From contig JAFTXW010000002.1 in NCBI GenBank assembly GCA_017461445.1, forward strand, positions 1-64,000: a stretch of DNA of 64,000 nt. The letters run 5' to 3'. The notes beneath the pieces were generated by a model. The model did no database searches, was not told the origin of the DNA, and worked only from the letters and a program-made list of their open reading frames with translations. Shown here in pieces: positions 42,744 to 51,694 of the stretch; position 1 is the stretch's first letter; the number at the start of each line of letters is the position of its first letter. The translations under genes were made by a program, and so were the position numbers. Source of the DNA: Oscillospiraceae bacterium (lineage in GTDB: Bacteria; Bacillota; Clostridia; Oscillospirales; Oscillospiraceae).

Positions 42744-43762
42744 TACTTCTTCGCCACGTACTTGCGGATGTCCAGAGCGACAGCCGTGATAACCACCAGG
42801 CCCTGGGCGATGTAGTTGTAGTTGGGGTTCACACCCAGGAAGATCAGAATGATCTTCAGCAGCTCAAACACCAGCACACCCACGAGGATGCCGCCAACAG
42901 TGCCGATGCCGCCGGTGGTGGAAACGCCGCCGATGGTACAGCCCGCAATGGCTTCCAGCTCGTAGGAAACACCCATGGATGCGGATGCGCCGCCGGACTT
43001 GCCGCACATCAGCCAGCCGGCAATGGCATACATGATGCCTGCGGTGGTATAGATGGCGGTCAGTCTGCCGCGGACGTTAACACCGGAAACTTCCGCAGCA
43101 CTCTCGTTGCCGCCGATGGCGTACATGTACTTGCCGTGGGTAGTTTTGTTGTAGATAAACCAGAAGATAAGGCCTGCGAACAAGGCAAACACAATGTAGA
43201 AGTTGAAGCCTCTGAAATTTGCAAAGGTCTCGCTCAGGACCTTGAACCGGAAGAAATTATTGAAGCCGTTGCTGAAGCCGCCGATGGGCTGGGAGTTGGT
43301 ATAGATCAGGTTGATGCCGTAGACGATGGTCTGGATACCCAGGGTGGCAATGAAGGGAGGAACCTTCAGATAGGCGATGATCAGGCCGTTGCACAGGCCG
43401 ATGACAGCACCAATGGCAACAACGATCAGAAGAACCGCCCACATATTCATTTCGGGCATCCATTTGAACAGCTTGCCGGAGTAATCGGCAGCCTGCACCA
43501 TGACAGCGGTCAGAGTCGCGGACAATGCGGCCTGACGGCCTGCGGACAGGTCGGTACCCTTGGTGATCAGACAGCCGGAAACACCCAGTGCGATCAGGAA
43601 ACGGATGGTGGTGTTGGTTGCCAGGTCGTTCAGGTTATCCAGAGTGGCAAAATTGTCAACGAAACACATGGGGATGCAGGCAATGACCAGCATCACAACA
43701 ATGGGATTATCCTTGATAAGGGTCCAAAGCTTCTGACCAAAGGATTTGGTTTGTGTATTCAT
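42743..43762 (-). CDS. mglC: Galactose/methyl-galactoside ABC importer permease
   Basis: A 339-residue permease of the MglC/RbsC family with about ten hydrophobic segments. It includes GTDLSAGRQAALSATLTA near the N-terminus and the GGNESAAEVSGVNV EAA-like loop. The start at 43762 follows AAGGAGGTAACAGAT; a start at 43783 would swallow that site. It forms the membrane channel with MglA (ATPase) and MglB (binding protein). Confidence 0.92.
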   Translation of the reverse strand: MNTQTKSFGQKLWTLIKDNPIVVMLVIACIPMCFVDNFATLDNLNDLATNTTIRFLIALGVSGCLITKGTDLSAGRQAALSATLTAVMVQAADYSGKLFKWMPEMNMWAVLLIVVAIGAVIGLCNGLIIAYLKVPPFIATLGIQTIVYGINLIYTNSQPIGGFSNGFNNFFRFKVLSETFANFRGFNFYIVFALFAGLIFWFIYNKTTHGKYMYAIGGNESAAEVSGVNVRGRLTAIYTTAGIMYAIAGWLMCGKSGGASASMGVSYELEAIAGCTIGGVSTTGGIGTVGGILVGVLVFELLKIILIFLGVNPNYNYIAQGLVVITAVALDIRKYVAKK

Positions 43763-43775
43763 ATCTGTTACCTCC

Positions 43776-45287
43776 TTAAACAAACTGGGTTTCCAGTTCC
43801 ATTAGCTTTTCCTGGGTGGCATCCCGGCCGTCGACAAAGCCGGTGACGCGGCCGTCGCACATAACCATGATCCGGTCGGACATACCCATCAGCTCTGCCA
43901 TCTCGGACGAGATCATAATAATGGACTTGCCCGCTCGTGCCAGTTCCTCAATGATGCAGTAGATCTCGTACTTGGCACCAACGTCGATGCCGCGGGTGGG
44001 CTCGTCCAGGATCAGCACATCCGGGCTGTTGGCCAGCCAGCGGCCGATCAGAACCTTCTGCTGGTTACCGCCGGAAAGGCTCTTGATCTGGGTCTTACTG
44101 GAGGGCGTCTTGATGTTCATTTTCTTGACGTTCTCCTGGACCAGGTTCTCGACCTTCTTGTCGTTGATCATAACGCCCAATTCCAGATACTGCTGCAGAG
44201 AAGCCACAGATACGTTATCGGCAACGCTCAGAACGCCCATGATACCGGTGGCGCGTCGATCCTCCGTCAGCATGGCAATGCCGTTGTCAATGGCATCCTT
44301 GGGCCGCCGGATATTCAGTTCCTTTCCCATATATTTGATGGAACCGGTGGTATGGGAGCGGATACCGAAAAGGCCCTCCATCAGCTCGGTACGCTGGGCA
44401 CCCACCAGGCCGCCCACACCCAAAATCTCACCCCTGCGCAGCTGGAAGGAGACATTGCGGAAGCTCTTGGGGTTGATGGAGCTAAAATTCTCCACCTCAA
44501 ATACCACCTCACCGGGCACATTGTGCCGCTCGGGGTACAGGTTGGTCAGGTCACGGCCCACCATCTTGGAGATGATAAAGTCGGTGGTCAGCCCTGCGGC
44601 ATCCCAGGTACCGATGTACTTGCCGTCACGCATGATGGTAACTTCATCGGATATCCGCAGAATCTCGTCCATTTTGTGGGAGATGTATACAATGGCAACG
44701 CCGTCACGCTTCAGATCCTCGATGATGCGGAACAGGGCCTCCACCTCGTTGGCAGTCAGCGAGGAGGTTGGCTCGTCCAGGATCAGAACCTTACAGTTGG
44801 CGGAAACCGCCTTGGCGATCTCCACGGACTGCATCTGAGAAACGCTAAGCTCACCCAGCATCTGCCTGGGGTCAAAGTTCATGCGAACCTTCTTCAGCAG
44901 GATCTCCGTGTCCTCATACATCTTCTTGTGATCCACAACGGGGATAAAGCCCAGCAGCTTCTTCATGGGATAGCGGCCAAGGAAGATATTCTCACCGATG
45001 GTTCTGGCGGGAATGGGCTGCAGCTCCTGATGCACCATGGCGATGCCCATTTTCAGAGCTTCCAGAGGATCCTTGATGCTGACCTTCTGCCCCTCGTAAT
45101 AAACCTCGCCCTCGTCCATCTTGTAGATGCCGAACATGCACTTCATCAGTGTAGACTTGCCTGCACCGTTCTCGCCCATCAGCGCGTGGACTTTACCGGG
45201 GCGCAGGCAAAGCCGGGCATTATCCAGTGCTTTCACACCGGGGAAGGACTTGCACACACCGCGCATTTCCAAGCGGTACTCGCTCAT
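43776..45287 (-). CDS. mglA: Galactose/methyl-galactoside ABC importer ATPase
   Basis: A 503-residue protein with two tandem ATPase domains, as in MglA/RbsA. The first has Walker A GENGAGKST (about residue 38) and ILDEPTSSL. The second has VGAQRTELMEG in place of a full Walker A, signature LSGGNQQKV and ILDEPTRGIDVG. An AGGAGGTTTGCTCT site fixes the start. It follows mglB after a strong intergenic hairpin. Confidence 0.94.
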   Translation of the reverse strand: MSEYRLEMRGVCKSFPGVKALDNARLCLRPGKVHALMGENGAGKSTLMKCMFGIYKMDEGEVYYEGQKVSIKDPLEALKMGIAMVHQELQPIPARTIGENIFLGRYPMKKLLGFIPVVDHKKMYEDTEILLKKVRMNFDPRQMLGELSVSQMQSVEIAKAVSANCKVLILDEPTSSLTANEVEALFRIIEDLKRDGVAIVYISHKMDEILRISDEVTIMRDGKYIGTWDAAGLTTDFIISKMVGRDLTNLYPERHNVPGEVVFEVENFSSINPKSFRNVSFQLRRGEILGVGGLVGAQRTELMEGLFGIRSHTTGSIKYMGKELNIRRPKDAIDNGIAMLTEDRRATGIMGVLSVADNVSVASLQQYLELGVMINDKKVENLVQENVKKMNIKTPSSKTQIKSLSGGNQQKVLIGRWLANSPDVLILDEPTRGIDVGAKYEIYCIIEELARAGKSIIMISSEMAELMGMSDRIMVMCDGRVTGFVDGRDATQEKLMELETQFV

Positions 45288-45381
45288 AGAGCAAACCTCC
45301 TATCTGCAAATGAAAATAAGACCATGATCTCAGTCTCAGCGGAAGGCAGACCCGCTGCCCTCCGCTCAAACGGAGAGAATC

Positions 45382-45419
45382 CTCAAATGGGTGGGCTGCA
45401 AGCAGCCCACCCATTTGAG
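45382..45419. promoter_or_regulatory. Perfect hairpin between mglB and mglA
   Basis: An 18-bp perfect inverted repeat, CTCAAATGGGTGGGCTGC, with a 2-nt centre. It has no following T tract in the mglA direction. Such hairpins typically stabilise the upstream mRNA so that binding protein outnumbers ATPase and permease. Confidence 0.72.
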
Positions 45420-45434
45420 CATGAAATTTAAAAA

Positions 45435-46457
45435 TTAGCCGTTTGCCTCAACGTAAGCCTTGTCAACCTTGACGTAGTCGACCCAGTAGTAGTTCTCGAT
45501 GGCTTCGCCCTTCAGCAGCTGGACAGCAACATCAACAGCCTTATGGGACTGGCCGATGTGGTCGTTCAGAACGGTACCGGTCATGGTGCCCTCGCCGACT
45601 CTCTTGACAGCCTCGTCCAGAGCGTCAACGCCCAGCAGCAGGATGTCTTCGCCGACAACGCGGCCAGCCTGCTCGATAGCAGCGGCAGCACCCAGAGCCA
45701 TAGCATCGTTGTTGCAGAAGACCAGATCCAGGTCAGCACCGAACTGAGTCAGAGCGGAAGCGGTGATCTCCTGGCCCTTGCCCTGATCCCAGTTACCAAC
45801 CTGAGTCAGCAGGCACTCGGAGTTGATGCCGGCATCGTCCAGAGCCTTCACGGAGAACTCGGTACGGTACTGAGCGTCAATATTCTCGGGATCGCCCTGA
45901 ACCATGATGTACTTGACAACGCCGTCACCGTTCATGTCGCCCTTGTTCTCCAGAGCAGCGACGATCTCGCCCTGGTAGGTACCGGACTGACGGGCGTCAG
46001 CACCGACGTAGCAGACCTTAGCGTTGTTCAGGATACCCTCATAGGCCTCATCCAGAGTGTTGCCATCAGCGTCATAAGCCAGGGGCTCACGGTTGATCAG
46101 AACCAGGGGGATGTCCGCAGCGACGATCTTGTCGATCAGAACGTCAGCAGAGGAAGTCTGGACCAGGTTCAGAATGATAACGTCCATCTTCTGGGTGATG
46201 AAGTTATCGATCTGGCCGGACTGGGTGTTCATGTCGTTGCCACCGTCGACCATGGTGATATCGTACTTAACAGTATCGGTCTCCAGGGTCTTGAAGTAAG
46301 CCTCGATCTCTTCACGGTACAGGGTCATGAAGTTGTCGTTGTACTGGTAGATAGCAACGCCGACCTTGTAAGTGGTGACATCGCTGCCGCTGGCACCGCA
46401 GGCTGCCAGGCTGAATGCCATAACCAGAACCAGCAGGATTGCAAGAATCTTTCTCAT
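45435..46457 (-). CDS. mglB: Galactose-binding lipoprotein MglB
   Basis: A 340-residue periplasmic-binding-fold lipoprotein. The signal peptide ends in a lipobox, SLAACG, with the lipidated Cys near residue 20. A calcium-loop-like DMNGDGVVKY sequence occurs where E. coli galactose-binding protein has its Ca2+ site. VGADARQSG and FCNNDAMALGAA are ligand-contact regions of the glucose/galactose family. AGGAGGAACAACA fixes the start. It is first in the mglB-mglA-mglC operon. Confidence 0.92.
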   Translation of the reverse strand: MRKILAILLVLVMAFSLAACGASGSDVTTYKVGVAIYQYNDNFMTLYREEIEAYFKTLETDTVKYDITMVDGGNDMNTQSGQIDNFITQKMDVIILNLVQTSSADVLIDKIVAADIPLVLINREPLAYDADGNTLDEAYEGILNNAKVCYVGADARQSGTYQGEIVAALENKGDMNGDGVVKYIMVQGDPENIDAQYRTEFSVKALDDAGINSECLLTQVGNWDQGKGQEITASALTQFGADLDLVFCNNDAMALGAAAAIEQAGRVVGEDILLLGVDALDEAVKRVGEGTMTGTVLNDHIGQSHKAVDVAVQLLKGEAIENYYWVDYVKVDKAYVEANG

Positions 46458-46506
46458 TGTTGTTCCTCCTTTAATGTTGAGTGGCTTGCCCACTCAGGGT
46501 AAAAAT

Positions 46507-46535
46507 AATCTACCACTTTCCGCAACATTTGTAAA
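46507..46535 (-). promoter_or_regulatory. Promoter of mglBAC
   Basis: On minus: TTTACA (46535-46530), 17 bp, TAGATT (46512-46507), about 50 bp before mglB. Confidence 0.65.
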
Positions 46536-46820
46536 GAGGTTATTCACATTTCCTATAATCCACACAAAATAGCACATTGTTGTTTGTGCATTTTACCCAT
46601 TTCTTTGTGAGCTTTCATCGCCGCTCAAAACCTCCGGATAACAGGAATTCGCGTTGATTACCCGAATCTCCCGAGATAAAAAGAATCCATCCAGAAGCAC
46701 ATCGGCCCTCCTGCGTGAATGACACAGGAGGGCCGATCAATTCGTTCGACGCACGAAGATAACCAGACACAAGGTGTGCCCTATGGGCGGGTAAGATTAG
46801 GGAAACGCTGCAAAAATCTC
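46536..46820. other. Intergenic region with one strong hairpin
   Basis: About 285 bp without a gene. ATCGGCCCTCCTG (46701-46713) pairs with CAGGAGGGCCGAT (46725-46737), a terminator-like stem without a clear T tract. No other structure is seen before repeat copy A. Confidence 0.55.
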
Positions 46821-47136
46821 CTGCTGACTATCTCGACGGAAGTCTGTTTTTCGTGCTATAATGCCTATACATAAGCGCAAAAGGAGGCTCCTGCTATGGG
46901 TAAGCAGCTAAAAAACAACATATTAGTGTTGGTCTGTTGACCCATGTTCGTGCAAGCAGACGAGACCCACGCAAAACAGCTAAATCCCCGGTCCAAAAAC
47001 CGGGGATCTTCCATGTCCTGCGGAAGCGAAACTATTTCAAGGGTCAAAAATACCACCATATGTTGTGGTTCTTCTCTTACAGAAACCGCAGCATATGGCG
47101 GTTGATTTTCAAGTTTCGGCTTTGTAGCCGTTTTCA
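46821..47136 (+). repeat. About 320-bp element, copy A (left flank of cassette)
   Basis: Closely similar to 57391-57709 in the same orientation. Features in order: TATAAT box (46857-46862) with TCGACG upstream; AGGAGG followed by ATGGG; CATATTAGTG; CATGTTCGTGCAAGCAGACG; a terminator-like CCCCGG/CCGGGG hairpin (about 46986-47006); TATTTCAAGGGTCAAAAAT; and a long hairpin pairing CCATATGTTGTGG with CCGCAGCATATGG. Indels between copies shift reading frames, so the element is probably non-coding. Confidence 0.8.
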
Positions 47137-47164
47137 TACTGATATTCAATTAAAAACTTTCCCC

Positions 47165-47644
47165 TTACAGCAGCATCATGAGCAGTCCCACAAGGGGCGC
47201 AAAAACGATGCCCAAGACCGTCCCTCTCAGGCTCCCCTTTAGGTGGAACCGGACAGCACTTTTTTCAAAGGCACTGACGCCCGATGCTTTGTAGAATTTA
47301 TCGAAGGGAGCCAGCAGAATATCCATCACCAGAAAATCATACCAGTCCACCACCAGCCAAAGGCCGTACACGGTCAAGGCGGCTTCCCAGAAGGTTTCGA
47401 TGCCATTGACATGGCGCATCAGCAAGGCGAACAGGAGGGCAAAGACAATCATAGCCGTCAGCTTGCGGATAATATCCTTTTTCTTTGCCGGGGGCTTCTC
47501 TGCGATCAGGCCCAGCTCCCGGAGCTTGTCGGTCACCACAGGCGGATAATCGTTGGTGAATACCTCCTGCCGGTTATGGGAGATCAGCTTGATCAGAATT
47601 GTAAATATAGCGCAAGCCACTACAGATTCGATGAAAAACAGCAT
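47165..47644 (-). CDS. Membrane protein, unknown function
   Basis: A 159-residue protein with hydrophobic segments at about 1-20, 63-82, 88-108 and 140-159, and a cytosolic loop rich in Lys (PPAKKKDIIRK). It is last in the minus-strand methyltransferase cluster, one base after the 228-residue methyltransferase stop. No catalytic motif is seen. It may be an accessory membrane protein of the cassette. Confidence 0.7.
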   Translation of the reverse strand: MLFFIESVVACAIFTILIKLISHNRQEVFTNDYPPVVTDKLRELGLIAEKPPAKKKDIIRKLTAMIVFALLFALLMRHVNGIETFWEAALTVYGLWLVVDWYDFLVMDILLAPFDKFYKASGVSAFEKSAVRFHLKGSLRGTVLGIVFAPLVGLLMMLL

Positions 47645-47645
47645 A

Positions 47646-48332
47646 TCATTCTCCCTTCACGCAGGTGAAGCAGCCCATGGATTCCACGGTGTTCACGGTC
47701 ACGCTTGCATACATACTTTCCAGTCTGGCTTTTAAACTGTCCGTCGTTTCATAAGGCGGCGTGAAGAAGCCCTTGGGGGTGTACAGGTTTTCAATGAACC
47801 AGTCGGTGCGCTTATTCTCGCCCTTGATGTAGAAGCATCCGCAGAAGATACCCCCGGGTTTCAGAACCCGGAAAACCTCCCGATGGGCTGCTTCCTTGTC
47901 AGGGAAGGCATGGAAGCCGTTCAGAGACAGTACCAAATCAAAGCACCCGTCCGCAAAGGGCAATGCACCCACATCCCCCTGTCGGAACTGCACATTGCTA
48001 AGGCCCATTTTCTCTGCCCGGTGCCGGGCAACCGCCATCATATCCGCAGAATAATCCAGACAGGTAATATCTGCATTGGGCAGCGTCCTGTACACCGGCA
48101 TGGTCAGCACACCGGTGCCCACCGGGACTTCCAGCATTACGCCGCTGAAATCCTCTGGAATGCCTGCCATGGCTAAATCCAAATACCGGGTATTCTCTTC
48201 TTTTCCCATGTTCCAGACCACTTTACAGACGGCCTTGCCGGGGATGGTGGAGCAGGTGATCATGCCGTCATAAAAGGAAGCTTCCTTGCCTAAATACTTG
48301 TAGGCGTTTTGAATTTCCGCTTTTCTGCTCAT
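47646..48332 (-). CDS. Class I SAM-dependent methyltransferase (1)
   Basis: A 228-residue protein. Motif I is LEVPVGTGVLTMP (slightly atypical), with LDYSADMM as the ribose-binding acid and the LVLSLNGFHAFPDK post-motif. It resembles UbiE/MenG-type small-molecule methyltransferases. AGGTGG lies before the start. It is clustered with two more methyltransferases that differ in sequence; the substrates are unknown. Confidence 0.82.
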   Translation of the reverse strand: MSRKAEIQNAYKYLGKEASFYDGMITCSTIPGKAVCKVVWNMGKEENTRYLDLAMAGIPEDFSGVMLEVPVGTGVLTMPVYRTLPNADITCLDYSADMMAVARHRAEKMGLSNVQFRQGDVGALPFADGCFDLVLSLNGFHAFPDKEAAHREVFRVLKPGGIFCGCFYIKGENKRTDWFIENLYTPKGFFTPPYETTDSLKARLESMYASVTVNTVESMGCFTCVKGE

Positions 48333-48341
48333 GGCACCACC

Positions 48342-48950
48342 TCATTTTCTTGCGGTTACGCAGATCCAGCCCTTGTTATTCTTGGAAACCTTCGCATCGG
48401 AGAAGCCTGCCTGATTCAGGGCAGTCAGAATCTGTGAAGCATTATAGATGGTCATACCGCCGATCTTTTCCACCCATTTCTCGTCCTTGGTGGTTTCGCC
48501 GTTGGACTCGTTGCAGATAAAGAAGGTACCGCCGGGTTTGGTGACCCGGTACACTTCCCGGAAGCAATCTGCCAGACCGGGCCAGAAATAGATGGTCTCA
48601 AAGGCTGTGACCAGATCTAAGCTGTTTTCATCAAAGGGCAGCTCGGCAACACTGCCCTGCAGCACCTCACATCGGCCTGCTGCGATGGCCCTTGCATTGA
48701 CCTTCCGGGATTTTTCCACGCTGACCTCGGAATAATCGATGCCCTTTACGATTCCTTTGGGGCACTTTTCAAGCAGCTTTTTGATGTTGGCACCACCGCC
48801 GCAGCCTGCGTCCAAAATGCTGGCATCCTCAGCAATGGTGATATGCCCAAATCCCCAGTCTGCCATGGCGCCGTGTCCGGAATTCATCATGGCAACCATG
48901 ATCTTGCCGCCGAAGCCCACTGGCTTGCGGGTATTTTCAAAGAAAGACAT
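48342..48950 (-). CDS. Class I SAM-dependent methyltransferase (2)
   Basis: A 202-residue protein with motif I LDAGCGGGANI, GIDYSEVSVEKSRK and a LVTAFETIYFWPGL post-motif. GGGAGGAAATAAA precedes the start, one base from the stop of the next methyltransferase gene upstream. It is of the size and type that methylates small metabolites. Confidence 0.85.
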   Translation of the reverse strand: MSFFENTRKPVGFGGKIMVAMMNSGHGAMADWGFGHITIAEDASILDAGCGGGANIKKLLEKCPKGIVKGIDYSEVSVEKSRKVNARAIAAGRCEVLQGSVAELPFDENSLDLVTAFETIYFWPGLADCFREVYRVTKPGGTFFICNESNGETTKDEKWVEKIGGMTIYNASQILTALNQAGFSDAKVSKNNKGWICVTARK

Positions 48951-48951
48951 T

Positions 48952-49719
48952 TTATTTCCTCCCTAAAAGCAGTGTAGAACCGGCCAGCATCATCAGCTTT
49001 GCCTCGCCGGGTTTCATAAACATACCATTCGTTGTCTTGATAAGCTGGACATCCTGATATCCTTCATCTTTCAGTTCTTCCATGAACTTTTCCATATCCC
49101 CATATCGCACAGGTTCCATCAGATCGTGGATCGCAAAGGTGCCGCCCTTTTTCAGGACACGAAGCGTCTCACGCAGCAATTCCTGCTTGTTCTTTCCCGT
49201 GATGTTGTGATAGACATAGTTGCTGGTGACGGCATCGAAGGTCTCGTCTGGGAAGTCCAGCTTGCAGGCATCGCCCTTTTGGAAGCTGACATTGTTGACA
49301 CCCTCCGCCTGGGCATTCTGTTCGCAGAGTACCTTACTGAAGGATGCGTATTCAGCACCCCAACGGTCGATACCGACCATTCTGGCTTGGGGATTGCGTT
49401 TCGCACAGGCAATGGTCAGCGCACCGCTGCCACAGCCAACGTCCAGTCCAACACCGCCCTCGGGCAGTGTGACATACTCTGCGGTTCCTTCGACGATCTG
49501 TCTGGACAGCTTTCTCTTTCCGTCGTAGGAGAATTGATCATTGGCATAGATACACCAGGCGGTAAAAGCTCCGCAGCCTAACGCACCTGCACTTAAAATT
49601 GCGGAGAGGGCCTTGTTCTTAACAACACCTGCTACGGCCGCCAATCCTGCCGCAGCCCCGCCGAACCCATAGATCATACCATTGGGCACCCAATTTTTAT
49701 AATCAGCTTTATATTTCAT
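48952..49719 (-). CDS. Class I SAM-dependent methyltransferase (3), membrane-associated
   Basis: A 255-residue protein. Residues 10-55 contain Gly/Ala-rich hydrophobic stretches that may anchor it in the membrane. The SAM domain has LDVGCGSGALTIACA and MVGIDRWG. The start at 49719 follows AAAGGAGCAGCGAAA; the frame stays open to 49848 but crosses the remnant described next. It is first of three methyltransferases in a row. Confidence 0.82.
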   Translation of the reverse strand: MKYKADYKNWVPNGMIYGFGGAAAGLAAVAGVVKNKALSAILSAGALGCGAFTAWCIYANDQFSYDGKRKLSRQIVEGTAEYVTLPEGGVGLDVGCGSGALTIACAKRNPQARMVGIDRWGAEYASFSKVLCEQNAQAEGVNNVSFQKGDACKLDFPDETFDAVTSNYVYHNITGKNKQELLRETLRVLKKGGTFAIHDLMEPVRYGDMEKFMEELKDEGYQDVQLIKTTNGMFMKPGEAKLMMLAGSTLLLGRK

Positions 49720-49747
49720 TTTCGCTGCTCCTTTCAAAGTCCGATTA

Positions 49748-49861
49748 TCATCTGTCCAGCCTAAAGAGGAAATCGCAGCAGTCGCCGCCGGTTCCCAGGG
49801 TCTTCGCCCTTTCAAAACGAATATTGGTGAGATCAAAATACATAGCAACTCTGTGGGACAT
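49748..49861 (-). pseudogene. C-terminal remnant of an ATC-hydrolase-family gene
   Basis: A short minus-strand frame ends with ERAKTLGTGGDCCDFLF. This resembles the conserved C-terminus of L-2-amino-thiazoline-4-carboxylate hydrolase family proteins (a T..TGG..CDF motif). Full members are near 200 residues; only about 37-49 codons remain, directly after the ketopantoate-reductase-like stop. An AAGGAG touches the ATG, too close to be useful. It is most likely a deletion scar. Confidence 0.5.
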
Positions 49862-49871
49862 CTCCTTGTGG

Positions 49872-50762
49872 TTATGTATCCGCTGTCCCTTTCTCATTCA
49901 GATATCCGTAAAACACCTGATGCAACCTTGTCATCTCTTCCTGCGCCTTAATTGCGTGCTGGTACATGAACATATCTCCGAAGGTGCTGTTATATACTAT
50001 GGGCAAAATTGCGGCCATCAGAGGAACCGGGCATAGCCGGAACAAATTCAGCTTTGGAGGAGAAATGGCATCACCGTATTTCTTCAATTCGGCAAAGTTA
50101 TCGTGCAGTGTCTGTGCAGTCTTTCGCATGACGGCTATGTCCTTATGTACCAGTTTCGGATCATCTACCATGTAAAAAGCGTCCGCTAGTGGAACCACCA
50201 TGGCAAGATGGCAGATTTGCCATGCGTGCATATCCGGAACGATTTGGCAAGGGATTCCTGCATTGTTCAAGAGCTTCTTTAAGGTGATGACTCGCTCGCT
50301 GCGTTCCCCATTGATTTCTGCGAAAGTAGTTGGCTGGATGATACGCGGTGTCAGTTTTGCTTCCAGAATACCGTCTTTGATACTGCCACCCGCACCGGGA
50401 AAAGCAGGAAGGATACGGCCTTTTCCACACAGCTTCTCCCACTCCGCGTAATTTTCCAGAGTATTAACCATCGTGACAATGGTCGGACTTACATTCTCCT
50501 GGAGGGATTTCAGTGCCGTGTGCAGTTGATCCGTGCGAACTGAAAGAATAATATAATCATAGCAGTCCAAGGGTTCCAAATGATCAAGTATGGTTACGTT
50601 AGCACGCCTTATATCCGTACCATGCAGGTAAAGCAGTCCATTTTCACGCAGTTCCATCAGCCGATGTCCTCTGGCAAACACAGAAACCGCACATCCGCTT
50701 CGGGACAAATAGGCTGCATACAAACTGCCAATAACACCTGCTCCGTAAATCAGGACTCTCAT
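49872..50762 (-). CDS. Ketopantoate reductase family (ApbA/PanE-like) oxidoreductase
   Basis: A 296-residue protein with the NADP(H)-binding GAGVIGSLYAAYLSRSG at residues 6-22 and the ApbA-type C-terminal helical domain. The PanE catalytic Lys and Asn region is only partly conserved, so activity on ketopantoate is not assured. The start at 50762 overlaps the hydrolase stop by ATGA, which supports it over ATGs further upstream. It is second in the hydrolase operon. Confidence 0.8.
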   Translation of the reverse strand: MRVLIYGAGVIGSLYAAYLSRSGCAVSVFARGHRLMELRENGLLYLHGTDIRRANVTILDHLEPLDCYDYIILSVRTDQLHTALKSLQENVSPTIVTMVNTLENYAEWEKLCGKGRILPAFPGAGGSIKDGILEAKLTPRIIQPTTFAEINGERSERVITLKKLLNNAGIPCQIVPDMHAWQICHLAMVVPLADAFYMVDDPKLVHKDIAVMRKTAQTLHDNFAELKKYGDAISPPKLNLFRLCPVPLMAAILPIVYNSTFGDMFMYQHAIKAQEEMTRLHQVFYGYLNEKGTADT

Positions 50763-51529
50763 TTGCATATCCGCCTCACTTTTTCTACCCATTTCTCCGG
50801 GCAGCAAATCAGCAATTCCTCGTGCAACATATCGACCCTGTGAATAACCGGGTCTTTGAAATGCTTTTGATATCTCAGTAAATATTCTTCGCCCATTTTT
50901 GCGGCATAGAAGCAATGCACCGTAGTGCCGGGTACCTGGATATGTTCATCCAGCGGTGTCACCAAATCGGAATAGAATTGATTATAAACGCTCCGCTTTT
51001 TCATAAAGGGCAGGCCGCCATTGCCAATGCCGAACATCGCCATGAACTTATCCCGATAGGGTGTCCGCTTCTTTTCCATCAGGCCCTGCAGCACTTTCGG
51101 ATACTCGCCCGTGCTGACGACCTTGTGCAGCAGTGGAATGGCAATGGCACATTTCAGCTTTGCTTTCCATTCCGCATCCTGATCCAGATCGGAACTGCCC
51201 AGAATGGCATGGTCGATGTGAATATTCCTCCGCTGTACCAGCAGCCCCACGAAGGAACCGCCAAGCGAACAGCCGTAGGCAGCACAAATATAGCCATTAA
51301 ACTGTTCCCGGATGTACCGCTCGATTTTCTCCGTTTCTGTCAGCATATCCGGGAAGATCGTCTCCTCGGTTTCATCGAAACCGTCATAGGACACACAAAC
51401 AATATGAAAGTCCCGCTCCAACAGGGGTATTACTTCCCCAAAATTCTTCTGCCAATGACAGCAGGTGCCGGGGAGCAGCAGGATGACAGGTTTCCTTTTA
51501 TCTCCAAAGGTATAGAACTTCATAATCAT
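50759..51529 (-). CDS. Alpha/beta hydrolase
   Basis: A 256-residue cytosolic protein. LLLPGTCCHWQKNF forms the oxyanion-loop region, and AYGCSLGGS is the nucleophile elbow with the catalytic Ser near residue 93. A late HRVDMLHEEL holds a candidate His. An AAGGAAGGC site serves ATGs at 51529 or 51523. It leads a minus-strand operon whose promoter and candidate TetR operator lie at 51542-51597. The substrate is unknown. Confidence 0.8.
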   Translation of the reverse strand: MIMKFYTFGDKRKPVILLLPGTCCHWQKNFGEVIPLLERDFHIVCVSYDGFDETEETIFPDMLTETEKIERYIREQFNGYICAAYGCSLGGSFVGLLVQRRNIHIDHAILGSSDLDQDAEWKAKLKCAIAIPLLHKVVSTGEYPKVLQGLMEKKRTPYRDKFMAMFGIGNGGLPFMKKRSVYNQFYSDLVTPLDEHIQVPGTTVHCFYAAKMGEEYLLRYQKHFKDPVIHRVDMLHEELLICCPEKWVEKVRRICK

Positions 51530-51541
51530 GCCTTCCTTTTG

Positions 51542-51557
51542 GTTAGACGCCGCTAAC
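51542..51557. promoter_or_regulatory. TetR operator O1 (hydrolase operon)
   Basis: GTTAGACGCCGCTAAC has the form GTTAG-N6-CTAAC. It lies just downstream of the minus-strand -10 at 51574-51569, so binding would block hydrolase transcription. Confidence 0.7.
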
Positions 51558-51568
51558 TATTCACCATC

Positions 51569-51597
51569 ATCATAGCACCAAGAAAATTCCATGTCAA
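51569..51597 (-). promoter_or_regulatory. Promoter of hydrolase operon
   Basis: On minus: TTGACA (51597-51592), 17 bp, TATGAT (51574-51569). Confidence 0.78.
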
Positions 51598-51619
51598 TGC
51601 GAAAATACGAAAATTCCTA

Positions 51620-51648
51620 TTGACAATTCCATTTTCTTTCGCTAAGAT
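51620..51648 (+). promoter_or_regulatory. Promoter of tetR
   Basis: TTGACA (51620-51625), 17 bp, TAAGAT (51643-51648), divergent from the hydrolase promoter. Confidence 0.75.
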
Positions 51649-51654
51649 AACACC

Positions 51655-51664
51655 GTTAGCTAAC
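51655..51664. promoter_or_regulatory. TetR operator O2 (autoregulation)
   Basis: GTTAGCTAAC joins the same two half-sites as O1 and O3 without spacer and lies at the expected transcription start of tetR. Confidence 0.55.
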
Positions 51665-51694
51665 AATGTTATCTCATTTAAGGAGGCGTATCAA

